This document shows, in pieces, positions 33,701-44,897 of a stretch of 64,000 nucleotides of DNA; positions within the stretch are counted from its first letter, which is position 1; each line of letters opens with the position of its first letter. Under the pieces are notes generated by a model that saw only the letters and a list, made by a program, of their open reading frames with translations, did no database searches and was not told where the DNA came from. A program made the translations under genes and the position numbers. This stretch comes from Coenobita brevimanus (taxonomy: Eukaryota; Arthropoda; Malacostraca; Decapoda; Coenobitidae): NCBI GenBank assembly GCA_032717465.1, contig JAVRFU010000166.1, positions 186,001-250,000 of the forward strand, read 5' to 3'.

Positions 33701-35346
33701 AAAGATTTGGATATAAAAGGAAGGTGGAAAGAGCACTTTGAATCTGTTCTAAATAGACCAATCCCAGCTGAAGAGGACATTTTGCCAGCCGAGAAAGATT
33801 TGCAGATAGAAACAGGGGATATAACTTTGGAAGAGGTAGCAAAATCTATAAAGGAGTTAAAGAATTTTAAGGCCCCAGGTGAGGATGGAATATTCCCTGA
33901 AATGCTTGAGGTGGAAAATGACGAGTTGATGAATGCGCTTTTGAAACTTTTTAATGTGGCTTGGGATAATGGTGGAATTCCAGAAGAGTGGAAAAATGGA
34001 GTGATTATAAAAATACCAAAAAAGGGAGATTTAAGTGTGTGTGGCAACTGGAGGGGGATAACTTTGACACCTGTAGTTGCAAAAGTCTTTTCCAAAATCT
34101 TGTTGAACAGAATAGAGCCAGTAATTGATAAAATTTTAAGAGAAGAACAAGCGGGATTTAGAAAGGGTCGAGGTTGTAATGATCAGATTTTTATTGTAAG
34201 GCATCTAATGCAACAAGCTAATGAGATGAAAATGCCACTTAACATGTGTTTTGTGGATTTTGAAAAGGCGTTTGATAGTGTTTCACGTGGAGCTATGTTG
34301 AAAATTATGAGATTCTATGGTATACCAGAAAAGTTTATAAATATTATTAGAAGCCTGCATGAAGGTACTTTTTGTAAGGTAATGGTGGGTGGTTCTTTGA
34401 GTGATCCATTTCAAGTTAGGTCAGGAGTGATTCAAGGAGGAGTTCTTTCGCCATTGTTGTTTGTTTTGGTTATGGATTATGTTGTGAAAAAAGTTGTAAG
34501 GAGAACGGATGCAGGAATTAACTGGAAAGAAAATAAGAAGCTGATGGATTTGGTCTATGCTGATGATATTGTACTGATTTGCGGAAGTATTTACGAGATG
34601 CAGAGGGTGCTTGATTGTCTGGTGGAGGAAGGAGAAAAAGTGGGATTGGTAATAAACTGTGGAAAGACTGAAATTATTAATATGAACGTGGAGAACCAAA
34701 TCGATTGTGTAATTGGGAATAATGTGGTGAAGAATGTAGAAAACTTTAAATATCTGGGAACGATTGTATCATCTAATGGATCATTAAACAATGAAATTGA
34801 GGAGAGGATTAGACAGGCTTGGCGAGCTGTTGGAATGTTGAAATCTGTTTGGAATAATAATATGCTTTCGGTACATACTAAAGTGAAAATTTACAAGTCC
34901 ATGGTTAGACCCATTTTAATTTACGGGCATGAGTCATGGTACAGTACAATTGCAACAGATCAGAAAGTATTAGGATTTGAGAATAAAATACTGAGAAGGA
35001 TTCTTGGGGTAAAGTGGCAAGACAGAGTTACAAATGAAAGAGTAAGGGATATTACGAGAGTGGAACCAGTTAATGAATATGTGAGACTGTCTTGTTGGAA
35101 GTGGCTGGGGCACATATACAGAAAAGAAGGTAGTTTAATACAGGATGTGCCAGAGTGGATTGCTAGAGGAAGAAGAGGTAGAGGTAGGCCGAGGGAAACC
35201 TGGTTGAGGACAATGAAAAAGGAAGCAGGAGAGGAGTGTTGGTGGGACCTGAAGGAGATGGCAAGAGACAAATATTGGTGGAGAGAGTTCATCGAGGCCC
35301 TATGCATCCCGTGGGGTGTCACAGGAAATGATTGATTGATTGATTG
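33701..35346 (+). mobile_element. 5'-truncated RTE-like retrotransposon with 11-bp target duplication
   Basis: The insertion is bounded by AATGTCACACT at 33690-33700 and again at 35347-35357. It starts directly inside the RT reading frame (5' truncation) and ends, only 11 bases after the stop codon, in ATTG repeats. A tiny 3' UTR and short microsatellite tail are typical of RTE-clade elements. The right flank is LINE-A sequence. Confidence 0.9.
33707..35335 (+). CDS. RTE-like reverse transcriptase, uninterrupted 542 codons
   Basis: The frame is open from the truncation point; the listed TTG start is nominal, since the natural start and endonuclease lie in lost sequence. In order: GRWKEHFESVLNRP linker (~5-20), KAPGEDGIFPEML (~54), PKKGDLSVCGNWRGITL (~104-120), EEQAGFRKGRGCNDQIF (~147-165), CFVDFEKAFDSV (catalytic D184), GVIQGGVLSPLLF (~240) and LVYADDIVLI (D286, D287). 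Then FKYLGTIVSSNG, MVRPILIYGHESW and a basic C-terminus GRGRPRETWLRTMKKEAG. All three catalytic aspartates are present. It copies element RNA at a nicked target. Without the endonuclease this copy cannot move itself. It is unusually well preserved for this window. Confidence 0.9.
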   Translation: MDIKGRWKEHFESVLNRPIPAEEDILPAEKDLQIETGDITLEEVAKSIKELKNFKAPGEDGIFPEMLEVENDELMNALLKLFNVAWDNGGIPEEWKNGVIIKIPKKGDLSVCGNWRGITLTPVVAKVFSKILLNRIEPVIDKILREEQAGFRKGRGCNDQIFIVRHLMQQANEMKMPLNMCFVDFEKAFDSVSRGAMLKIMRFYGIPEKFINIIRSLHEGTFCKVMVGGSLSDPFQVRSGVIQGGVLSPLLFVLVMDYVVKKVVRRTDAGINWKENKKLMDLVYADDIVLICGSIYEMQRVLDCLVEEGEKVGLVINCGKTEIINMNVENQIDCVIGNNVVKNVENFKYLGTIVSSNGSLNNEIEERIRQAWRAVGMLKSVWNNNMLSVHTKVKIYKSMVRPILIYGHESWYSTIATDQKVLGFENKILRRILGVKWQDRVTNERVRDITRVEPVNEYVRLSCWKWLGHIYRKEGSLIQDVPEWIARGRRGRGRPRETWLRTMKKEAGEECWWDLKEMARDKYWWREFIEALCIPWGVTGND

Positions 35347-35625
35347 AATGTCACACTCGTTAGGAGAAACACATTGAGGTGGTTTGGCCATGTGGAGAGG
35401 ATGGAGAGTGAGAGACTGACAAGGAGAGTGTATGTGAGTGAGGTGGAGAGGGAGGGGGAGGCTAAAAATGAAAAGGAGGGATGGAGTGGAGAGGTATGTG
35501 AGAGAGGTGGGTGTGTGGGCTGGGAGCAGGCCAGTGAAATGGTGGGGGACAGGGCGACATGGAGGCAATTTGTTTGTGGCCACCCCTTATGGGATTAAGA
35601 TGTCTGGCAATAGATAGATAGACAC
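35347..35625 (+). pseudogene. LINE-A C-terminus with GATA tail
   Basis: Encodes RRNTLRWFGHVERMESERLT, RRVYVSEVE, then a degraded basic stretch and MVGDRATWRQFVCGHPLWD. It ends 'gtctggcaatagatagatag'. LINE-A sequence begins right at the RTE target site; upstream of 33690 it is not recognisable. The stretch 35626-36080 shows no clear feature. Confidence 0.8.
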
Positions 35626-36079
35626 ACTCTTTAACACTTACATCACCAAGTGTCCTCACTTCGTATATAATTTTTACCTCAGTTGTTGGCTGCTCCAAGA
35701 AGTGTCTCAGCTCCATGTCTTTTATAAAACTGACATTTCATCACTCTTACAAGAATTTGTAAGCCCCAGCCTTGATAGTGTGTCCTGTAGTGCTGTGTTT
35801 AGGAAGAAAATTGGTAGATAACTTAAGAGTAGATAGGAACTTGAAGTCAGATGATTTTTTTGTCTCAGAAGGAACAGCAAGTTGGTCAGGGATGGGAAGG
35901 ATACATTTGGTGAGCAGTTTGTGTCATAGGATTAACTACCAGACTCACACCTCAAGCTTAGGAACCAATTTAGGAAGTAAAGAAGCCATGAAGTCAAGAA
36001 GCTTTGTGTAGTGGAGGGAGGTGTGGAAATTTAAGCAGTTTAACACATTCCACCCTATAATAAGGAAGATTCAGTCTTG

Positions 36080-36858
36080 GCTTTGAGGCCTGGCTACAAA
36101 GTATAAATTTGTTTCGTTCTGCTGGATACCGTCACATGTTAATCTCTATTGGAACGAATTTGCTGACAAAGAGGCAAAATTGGCATGTTCTCTTTCTTCT
36201 GTTGGGTATAATAAGGTTCCCTATTCTGATTTGAAGACCGTTATCCGTAACTTTGTTTGTTCTGAGTGGCAGGCGAGATGGGCTTCCCCCTCCCTGGCCA
36301 ATAACACGAAGTATAAAGAGATTCGGCCATCGGTTTATGCCTGGTCATCCTCTTCTCAGGCTTGTCGGGGTTTTGAGACGAGGTTGACTAGGCTGCGAAT
36401 TGGCCATACGCGTTTGACTCACGGGTTCCTTTTGGACCGAGGGGTCCCACCCCAGTGTGACATCTGTCAAGTCACAATAACTTGCAGGCATTTCTTATTG
36501 GACTGTCCGACCTATGCTCGCTCTCGGGCGAAATTTTTAACAAATAGGGGATCCCTATCAGTTGTTGTAGGTAATAGGGCAAATGTTTCTAGCCTTATGG
36601 CATTTTTAAAGGAGACAGGGCTATACTGCAAGCTGTGATTGGTGTTGTCATAGTTATGTTTTAGGGCTTGCTGACTACATCTGTTTTCATTTTACCTACG
36701 ATTTTAGTTGCATGATTATTGTGTAGTAGTTTTCTCAATTTTTATACTCATTCTTTTAAACTATCGTCTTTCATATCTCACTCATCAAAGCGCTGAATGA
36801 CCTATCAGGTCCCAGTGCTTGGCCTTTGGCCTAAACTTCATATTCCATTCCATTCCAA
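36080..36858 (+). pseudogene. I/jockey-type LINE: RNase H end, zinc knuckle and 3' UTR
   Basis: From ~36090 the frame gives FCWIPSHVNLYWNEFADKEA (RNase H C-terminal motif with the D...A pattern). It continues open through RLRIGHTRLTHGFLLDRGVP, CDICQVTITCRHFLLDC to a stop at 36638, the usual C-terminal CCHC-like knuckle. The 3' UTR ends 'cgctgaatgacctatcaggt...cttggcctttggcc' and ATTCC repeats (36842-36858), a tail typical of arthropod I/Nimb-like LINEs. The RT itself is missing. Confidence 0.85.
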
Positions 36859-36862
36859 TCCT

Positions 36863-37075
36863 ATCATGAGGGCCCTTGCCATGATAACTTTCTTGAAAGT
36901 TCCATTTAGCAGTGCAGTTGTGGATGGCTTTGTAAGAGGTTAGAGCTGCCATAGAATACCTATCCTTGAAGTGGGCTGCTTCCCTATCAGTCCACAATGA
37001 TACATGTGTAAAATGAATACCAGCAGAATTCAAATAATCAGCTGGAGTCATTGGAGACATGATGGTAAAGCACAC
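36863..37075 (-). pseudogene. Fragment of an unclassified transposon-type protein
   Basis: Minus translation contains HVSLWTDREAAHFKDRYSMA and AKWNFQESYHGKGPHDRIG. A 'W-F-E..HGKG..DGIG' motif is common in poorly characterised invertebrate transposon-linked proteins, but I cannot place it in a superfamily. It is bounded by the ATTCC tail on one side. The stretch 37076-37324 has no feature. Confidence 0.4.
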
Positions 37076-37324
37076 TCACCAGGTACCAGGCAAAATCAAT
37101 TTACTGTTTGGAAAGAATAAAAACTTAAAGATAACATACTAAATTACAAACACAGGGGTTTTATCATTGGACTTCAGTGCAGGTACTTTGATTTTTTGTT
37201 CAAAGGTGTGCGTGAGAAACTTGACATCATTTTCTGGTAACGTTCCTCACAGTGGGCATGTAACGTGTGTGACAAACCATATGGCTTACCAGGGTTTGTT
37301 TCAAAGTATCCCAACGTTACATTA

Positions 37325-40300
37325 TTAACCCCTACACCGCGGGCATGTTTACCAATGTTTTGCGTGTCCCGCGGGGTTATTCGGGCTCCGACAGACTCTC
37401 AAAAAATATTTGCCAAAAATCAGTTATTAGTCCTAGAATATTAAAATTACATATGCTTATGGCACATACCTTCAGCTTTCTCCTGGAATGTTTGTTGAGC
37501 CTTTGTCAGTTACCGTAGGACTTGTGGAGACCTCTGAAGTTGGGTAACGAAGTCTCCACTTTACACTTCCCGACAACCCGTAATGTGATTACCACAGCCA
37601 GATATAAACACTATAAACACTACTCTATGATTTTCAAGTAGTTTGGGATCCATACTCCAAAAAAAACCCACTGTGAAAGCAATGGAAATTACCAGCGCGT
37701 CTGATCGTCGCACTTGCGCTAGTTCGCTCTTGGTACTCTGTCATTTATTATTCATAAAACCCCTCACACTTTATATTTCTATTACTATATCACACTTATA
37801 TATATCTGGAGTCTTTCTCCATAAGTTTCCTTCAGTCGTATTAGTTTATTGTCACTGAAGTCATTCAATTTTTCATTCAGTAAAATACGTAGAGAGCCAC
37901 GGATTCACTTTCACTGTTATAACATAAATTATTTGTACTCATATTCTTATATTACTAATTACTTACATTACTATTTACATTTTCTATTCTATTTTCAATA
38001 TTTACCCTTCTATTTTACTTACACTATGTTATTCACTGTCACTTTCAGTAAGATAAAACTATAATACCTGTACACTGTTCAAGCATATGTACTGAACATC
38101 CATTGCTTTCACTTGCTATTTACACATTATTTCCAAATTATTCTCCTTTCACACTTGCACTGTTAGAACTGCTTCTGGCTGTGGCAATCGAAGAAACAGG
38201 TAACACAGAGGGGAACCTGGCACTCAGCGCACTGCCAAGAGGTGCGTTTGTGCTCAGGTGTGCGGCGGGTGGTATGTGCACACACCTGACACCTGCGAAT
38301 CGCAGCCTTCCTTTTCCCTGTGGCAGGCATAAGCTCAAGTCTGTGCCGATCCATATACGCCCTCTGCTCAAGTCGGTCGGGCAGTGTTACTGGATGGCGC
38401 CTTGGAGCTGCTGCTGTCACCCTACCATATCTTTCCAGCAGCTGCTGGACACAAGTCCTGGCGAACAACCTCAGGGAGAAGGACTTGGGTGGCTTGACCT
38501 TCATCTTGTACAGGATGAAGGCGTTCAGCATCGTCATATCTATGAGATTCAGAAAAACATTCCTGTACCACCTAGTATTCTTCCTGAGGCAGTCAATCTC
38601 ACCAATCATCATGTCGGACTTGTCCACCAGCCGCATGTTGATATTGTAGTCCAACACAGCATCAGGTTTCATCACAGGTTCGCCTGTCCTACGGTCGACC
38701 TTCCCACTGTCTGTCATCTCCGCCTTATGTACGGTGGTGAGCATGTGCACGACCCTCTTGTAATGCCACCGTATTGCCAGCATCTTCTCAGACTTGTGTA
38801 GGTGCACGTCTCCTCGCTGCGAGGTTCCTGCCTCTGTGAATTTGGGGAAGTGGGCACGATTACTTTTGACAGTGCCGCAGGAGCCAATGCTGTGCTCAGA
38901 AAGGTATTTGGCAAGTTTCGGTGCTGTATAGTAGTTGTCTGTATACAGCACATGATTCCCACCAAAATACTTTTCTAGGAGCACTTTCACTACACAGCCT
39001 GAGAAGCCAAGGGGGTGTGTTTTATCCAGATCGACAGTGCTGGCTGAATAAATGACGAAGTCAAGGATGTACCCCGTCTTACAGTCGCACAGTACAAAGA
39101 ACTTAATTCCAAAGCGATGGCGTTTGCTTGGAATGTACTGAACAAACCGAAGACGTCCTCTGAACAAAACCAAGGATTCGTCAATGACAATCTTCTGAAA
39201 GGGGTGGAAGAATGACATAAACTTATCCTTCATTCATCCAGAGTGGGTCGGTTTGGGAAGGTACATTGTTGTCGGCAAAGTGCAGGTTTCCCATGATGTT
39301 CCCGAAGCAATCTCTGGCCATGTACTTATTGAAGGTGGGTGAGGGTAGTAAGGGGTCCATGGACCAGTATTCTTCCAACTCATGCTTCTTGGAGTGTGGC
39401 ATGAGAAGCATGAGGGCAAAGAACACATACAGCTCCTGCACTCCCAGCATGGACCACTGTTGCATCTTGGCTGCACCTGTACCACTTGCAGCAGGTTGTG
39501 ATTCATACCTGTTGGTCTCATCACATATGTGCTGCATGACTTCGTCATCTAGGAAGGCCAAAAGGTAGTCCACACACTCAGCATTTTCGTCAATAGTGAA
39601 GGCAGGCTGAACTCCTGAGGAGCTCTCATCAAATACTAAACTTTCAGGCACAAAATCTGACCCTTCCATCCACGCGAAGGCGTCCAGGATTCCCTGTCGT
39701 GGCGGTGTAGGGCGGGTGGTGGTGGTGGAGGTTGGCTGTGAGGCAGATTTATCTCGTTCAAGGTCACTTGCACTGACCCTGGGTTGCCGTACAGCACTAG
39801 CAGCCCTTACCCTACTAACTACACTACTTTTCACAGTCCTTGATTTACCTCTTCCTCTACGGCCTGCCTTCACTGTTGATGCTGGTGGTGACTCCGACGA
39901 CGAAGACTCCGGAGATAACTCAGCCGACGATGATGAAGAAATGAGTGAATTGGGGCTTGGGGAACGGGGAGGTGAATGCACTCGGGACTCATGGCGGGCT
40001 GGGTCACGCGGGGGCATTGTTCTGGGGCTAACACGCCGCCTTTTCACTCCCTTCCCAAATTCCTTGCCTTGCTGCACTAAAGGCTCCTTTCCCTTGGAGC
40101 TAGAGACTACTTCCGACACTGAAGCACTCGTTGTAGCAGTTTCTCGCACGATAACCTCACCCGGCTCATCACACGATTCACCCGAATCGTCAGAATCACT
40201 GTCCATCATCACCATGGACAATTCTGCAAGTTCACGTGCCACTGCAGAGTCACTAAGGCCTTTCCTGCTGCCCTCACTACTTTTCTTAGGGGTAGAGGTC

Positions 40301-40440
40301 ACGGGGCCCTTTGCAATGGGCACAGAAGCGGCAGGAATGGTGGGGCGCGAGTGCGACATGGTTTCACTACAGCGGAGGACAAGGAACTAAATGCCGCGGC
40401 TTATCTGAGAAGGGAAGGGTTGACAAAGACACTGAGGCTG
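37325..40440 (-). mobile_element. piggyBac transposon, one end visible
   Basis: TTAA at 37325-37328 is followed by CCCCTACACCGCGGGCATG, with an inverted 'tgtcccgcggggtta' ~30 bases inside: a piggyBac-type terminus. The transposase gene (38163-40359) reads towards this end. No matching CCC...TTAA end was found beyond the start codon, so the right limit is approximate and that end is probably deleted. The stretch 37380-38160 is AT-rich 3' non-coding. Confidence 0.75.
38163..40359 (-). pseudogene. piggyBac transposase with one frameshift/deletion
   Basis: The N-terminal frame (40359 to 39223, from MSHSRPTIPAAS) has ~230 Ser/Pro/Glu-rich disordered residues, including acidic SDSDDSGESCDEPGE and a basic KRRR patch. 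DDE_Tnp_1_7 begins at GILDAFAWM...YLLAFLDDE, LYVFFALML and PTFNKYMARDCFGNIM. At ~39230, right after TDPLW, the frame is lost with about ten codons missing. It resumes as KDKFMSFFHPFQKIVIDESL. Catalytic aspartates are D18 (VIDES), D99 (YTDNYY) and D204/D207 (LVDKSD) of the second piece. The C-terminal cysteine-rich domain has Cys at 315, 318, 335, 338, 343, 346 and 350. Without the lesion it would be a cut-and-paste TTAA transposase. Confidence 0.9.
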
Positions 40441-40744
40441 ACTGCTGCTAACTTACATGCTAATTTTTTATAGGTAGAAAATCTTGGCAATACATAAAGA
40501 AATAGGTAGTTCCAGGTGAATGTAAATGTCACTTAGGCTTCTCCCTTCCTTTCTGATATATATTTTTATTACAGACATCAATTACAAGGCATAATTCAAA
40601 GGGGAAATTACCTTGTTAATGTAGCGAATGAATGCACGTGAGGTGTTGTCAGGTGATAATTTGCCAATTCCTGGTGTATAACACTATCACTTACCTGATT
40701 TTTTTTGGTATATATTATTTTGTATAAGTATAGGGCATAGGGCT

Positions 40745-41900
40745 TATTTCAATGGATGAAATCTGTGGAAAAATCCGGGGGAAATTTGCGTAGTGATGAG
40801 TTTTCCGTGAACGTTGGTGTGCATCAGGGGTCAGTTTTGAGTCCTATGTTGATTATCATGGTACTTGAAGCCCTTTCACATGACTTCAAAAGCGGATTCC
40901 CGTGGGAGATGTTGCATGCTGATGATTTGGTGTTGATTGCAGAGAATGAAAGGGAAGCGGAGGAAAGATTTAGGAAGTGGAGGGATGGTATGGGGCACAA
41001 GGGCTGAAGGGTAACTGCAGATAAAACAAAAGTGATGATATCTAGGGTTGGTGGCGGTACTGTCAAAGACGAGGGAGAGTGGCCATGTGCAGTTTGTCAC
41101 GAGGGCGTGGGAAGTAATTCCATCTTGTGCGGTGTTTGTGATAAATGGGGTTGCAAGAGATGTAATGCTGTCAGAGGTATACTGTGAGATACTGCTGATT
41201 TTATGTGTACGGCGTGTCGGGGAGAGCAGATGGAGATTGTCAGGCGTGAAGGGATTGATCTTGCTGGTGAATCTCTTGAGTGTGTGGAAGAGTTTTGTTA
41301 TTTGGGAGACATGTGTGCTGGAGCTAGCTCTGTGGCTGGGGTGAGAATTGGTTGGAAGAAGTTCAGGGAGCTCTTGCCTCTCATGACATTGAGAGGACTC
41401 TTCCTATGTGCTAAGAGGTCTTTGTATGCAGCATGTGTTAGGAGTGTCATGCTGTATGGTAGTGAGACCTGAGCATTAAAGGAGGAGGATATTCGCAGGC
41501 TTAGACGTACAGAAATGACAGTGATTAGGTAGATGTGTAGTACGTCCCTGCGTTCAAGGTCTGGGGGGGCTGGGTTTACGATGGAAGAGTTGAGAGGTAG
41601 GATGGGACTGGAGTGTATTGGTGTTGTGATGAGCAGAGGTAAATTGAGATGGTTTGGGCATGTGGAGAGGATGGGGGATGATAATTGGGTGAGGAGGGTG
41701 AGAAATGTTAATATTGGGGGTGGGGTTATGAGGGGTAGACCGAGAAAGACATGGGACGAGGTCATTAAGTGTGACCTCAGGGTTAAGGGACTGAACAGGG
41801 AGGCTGCAATAGATCGTGCAGCGTGGAGAGCCGCCATTAGGTGACCAAGGCTGACTCATGCAAGCATGTTGGAGCCTTTAAAAATGAAACGATTATTATT
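40745..41900 (+). pseudogene. LINE-B with zinc-finger-like insert in the RT region
   Basis: Frames encode VGVHQGSVLSPMLIIMVLE, EMLHADDLVLIAENEREAE (Y/F replaced by H in the catalytic box), a stop at 41005-41007, then TADKTKVMISR. Next come WPCAVCHEGVGSNSILCGVC, DKWGCKRCNAVRG and CTACRGE, a PHD/treble-clef-like Cys cluster, then EEFCYLGDMCAG, MLYGSET, ELRGRMGLECIGVVMSRGKL, RWFGHVERMGDD and RAAWRAAIR. It ends 'caaggctgactcatgcaagc' followed by an ATT microsatellite (41890-41945). There are several stops and the 5' end is truncated. The stretch 40441-40744 has no feature. Confidence 0.85.
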
Positions 41901-42080
41901 ATTACTCTTATTATTACTATTATTATTATTAATTATTATTATTACTACAGACTTTGCAAATTCTTACTGGCATGTAATTAAACCTTACTGTTCCCAGGTT
42001 ATATTGTTCTTGCTGCTAACCAGATACTTTTGTTAATCAAGGTTTGGAAGGAAGGGACTAATGTGTACTATTTTTTCAGG

Positions 42081-42214
42081 TGTGTTAATTGACCCAGCTG
42101 TGGAAACTGCCAACATAGATGGAGAAAGGGGAGAAGAAAGCCACAACCAGCTGCCAAATTAATACCAACCAGCTGCCCAATCACGGTAATACCAACCATC
42201 TGCCTCCACTCTCA
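42081..42214 (+). CDS. Exon-like segment resembling 32876
   Basis: Acceptor 'actattttttcag' and donor 'ctctcag|gtaagt' bracket 134 bases. Phase 0 reads VLIDPAVETANIDGERGEES then stops at TAA. A short 'accagctgcc' repeat follows. Its first 13 codons match 32876 (VGVDSAVETA). It could be a terminal exon, a decayed duplicate or a repeat. Confidence 0.2.
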
Positions 42215-42967
42215 GGTAAGTGTCCTATTGTGACTTTTTTAAATTTTGCCAAAGGGACCTGTAGTATGGGGCCTTCTGCTCTTGTCATAATATACTTGCT
42301 ACCACCAGACTCTTTCATTTATATTAGGAGACGGCCATCATTGTGAAGGAATCTATCTACTACCCAGTTTGCCACTATCTATCTGTTTAAACTGCCATCT
42401 GTCCTTATTCAGTGCTGAGTTGTAACAAAAGATTAACACAGGAGCCGTCGGAATTTCTTGTTCTGCTGGGAATAAGGAAGTACTTGAGGGACTATAACCA
42501 AGGAATTGAGCCAGACAGATGATGTAAAATGGATTTGTTCTTCTTAGGTCTTGTGTACTAGTAGTAGTTCAACCCCAGGCACAGCAGAACATTATCCCAG
42601 TGGACTGCAGGCTGAGTTACCCTTCTGTAGTCCATAATTCTCCTCTTGTGGGATAGGTGTGGCATTGAGAAGTGTAAATGTCAGGCAGGCCTCCCCCCCA
42701 TCCAGCACCAATACACTAGGGGTTAATTAAGATCCATATTGAACTCCTCCACAGACAAAAGGATTAAGTTTGAACACACTTGAGATTATCTCCTAAAACC
42801 TTGCCTTATTTTCAGGGTCCGTCTGTGTTACTCAGGCTGCTGTTCCTGCGATTGCTGAGTTGGTGCTGCCGTGCTGGCGTTGATCCTGGTGGTGCTGCTG
42901 TGCTGGTGTTGATCCTGGTGGTGCTGCCTGCTGGAGCCGGCGGTGCTGGCTCAATTTTTCTCATCGT
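42215..42967. other. No confident gene; old repeats and a GCTG-rich patch
   Basis: Contains old-repeat blocks (gacagcagaa region, 'ctgcaggctgagttaccctt') and a short tandem duplication 'tggcgttgatcctggtggtg' / 'tggtgttgatcctggtggtg' at ~42875-42935 within a GC-rich patch. Confidence 0.5.
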
Positions 42968-43125
42968 GCAGTTGCTATACCCAAGGGTGGTTGGGGTTTC
43001 TCATTAACGTAATGCCACTCGGGAATAAATGTGGCTGGTCACTGTCATATTGAATGTTGGGACCAACTTGCCCAGCCCTGGGCTCCTTCACTGCTCATAG
43101 AGTGATACAAGATTGTGTGGTGAAT
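42968..43125 (+). repeat. SINE family 2, body and tail only
   Basis: 'ggttggggtttctcattaac', 'taatgccactcgggaataaa', 'gaccaacttgcccagccctg' match the 17472 copy. The head is missing and the tail has decayed. Confidence 0.65.
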
Positions 43126-43542
43126 GTTGAAAAATACTCAGTGGCCTCAAAACTCTGGAAATACCTGTGATATGGAAATACCTGTGATAGATATAGAGGT
43201 TCCCAGTGCCGTTGATCCTGAAAACCTTTCTACATCTCAGTACCTTCTACTACAACTACAGCTACAACCACCTGTCTGAAATGTGAGTTAGAAAATTTTT
43301 GGATGGTCCACCTTGACTTGGCAGAGAGTTTTGTCTTTGGCAGCCTAATTTCATCAGCCAGAAGCAGAGTAAGACAAGGCTAGCAATGTTGTGACTCTGC
43401 ATCCTTTGCAGGTCACTTTTAAGCCAAGTTGAGATGGACAGAGTATAACAGTTGCTCCCCTACTTACGATATTTTAATAGAGAACTCCTGACCTCATCGT
43501 TGGGTGGGAAGAGGAGTCAGGAATGATGATTTTAATTATGAT

Positions 43543-43770
43543 AGCAGTGCTGGGCTACATAACTAGATCATTCCACCACTAGGGTTAACTTAGTCTAGGT
43601 ACTGATTTTACTTGCCTATTGATGACGACGACGATGATTGATGATAGAATAGTTAGTGCTAGGCTCCATAACTAGATCATTCCACCACTAGGATATAGAA
43701 GGCCAGTTAACTTAGTCTAGGTGCTGATTTTACTGGCCAATCAACGACGACGATGATTGATGATAAGCTA
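43543..43770. repeat. Tandem duplication, ~115-bp unit
   Basis: 'acataactagatcattccac', 'cactaggg/ata', 'gttaacttagtctaggt' and 'gacgacgatgattgatgata' occur twice. Each unit ends in a GAC/GAT-rich tail. The stretch 43126-43542 is unassigned. Confidence 0.85.
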
Positions 43771-43997
43771 GGATGATGCAGTGCCAGGAGTCAATCCCTG
43801 GCACTATCAGGCTGGCAACCACGCAGCCGAATGAAATCTCAAGCCGGTAAGTGTTTAATCTCAACAGCAATTCTTCTTAGCTCTTGTTCGTAAGTGGGAG
43901 AGCAACTGTCTTTATTCCAACTAACACCAGATGGTTTTATTCAATTGAGAGTGATGCATTAGGGGTCTAAGGATAATAATGAGCTTTATTTTTAACA

Positions 43998-44085
43998 TTT
44001 TCATCTTAAATGTCAGGACCAACTTGCCTAGCCCTGGGTTCCTACGCTCCTCAGTGGGGCGACGTGGGATTGGATGATGGCTGAT
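43998..44085 (+). repeat. SINE family 2, 3' fragment
   Basis: 'catcttaaatgtcaggacca', 'acttgcctagccctgggttc', 'gacgtgggattggatgatgg'. The stretch 44086-44897 contains no recognisable feature; a 74-codon minus frame at 44509-44733 is unassigned. Confidence 0.7.
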
Positions 44086-44897
44086 TGGATGGATTTTTAA
44101 CTTATTTATATTCGTCTATGCTCAATTATCATACTTCTTGCACCGTAACGTGGCCTGGGATTTGTCCATTCAGCTGCTTTTTTCATATATCTCTGTGGTA
44201 GAATAACACAGTACTACATGTCTACATCCATCCCACTGCACTTCTTCATGACTAGCATTCTGCTTGATAAGCTATTGCTAAGATGCTTATTTTATGCCTG
44301 GGTAGAGTAACAAGAGTACAGTAAGTAAATTCCCCAGGTTTACCAGTAGCAGATAGTTTTGAAACCTTTCCCCTACACTTCATAATTAGCATGTCTCCTT
44401 GCTAAGGTGTTGCCTCAGCTCAGCAATATTTCAAGCTGATTGATAAAGTACACAGATAGGTAAACACTACACAGATACACATAGATAGTAGATATATTGC
44501 AGTAAGTGTTAGCTAGGTAGATACCCGGTATACTGCAAGAATTTTGTGATGGAAAGGTTCCTCATGTTATTTTTGATGGCTTTGACCACTAGTAGTGTTT
44601 CTCTCAATTGAACAGTGTCTGGTGTTAGTTCAGTAAAAATGGCTTGTCTTCTTTGTGGCTGGGGTGATTTCCTAACGTGATTTCTTAGCAAGCCTCCTGA
44701 GCCACCTAGAAGACACCCAAGTGAAATATGCATATGATTATTGCTTGATTATTATGTTGATGTTTGTATTGTAATTGATGCACAGTGGACAGGTTTTACA
44801 ATTTTTTTATGGCCAGTGATACTTGTGTATATTGTCGCTATGTTGTCCGTTTAAATCACCCAGACCAATCAACCCTGCAGTTCTGGCGTTACTCATT

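Noticed and set aside
42718..42730. ggggttaa as the missing right end of the piggyBac element
   Set aside because: Only about six bases match the left terminus (CCCCTA) and a LINE-B copy intervenes; coincidence is likelier.
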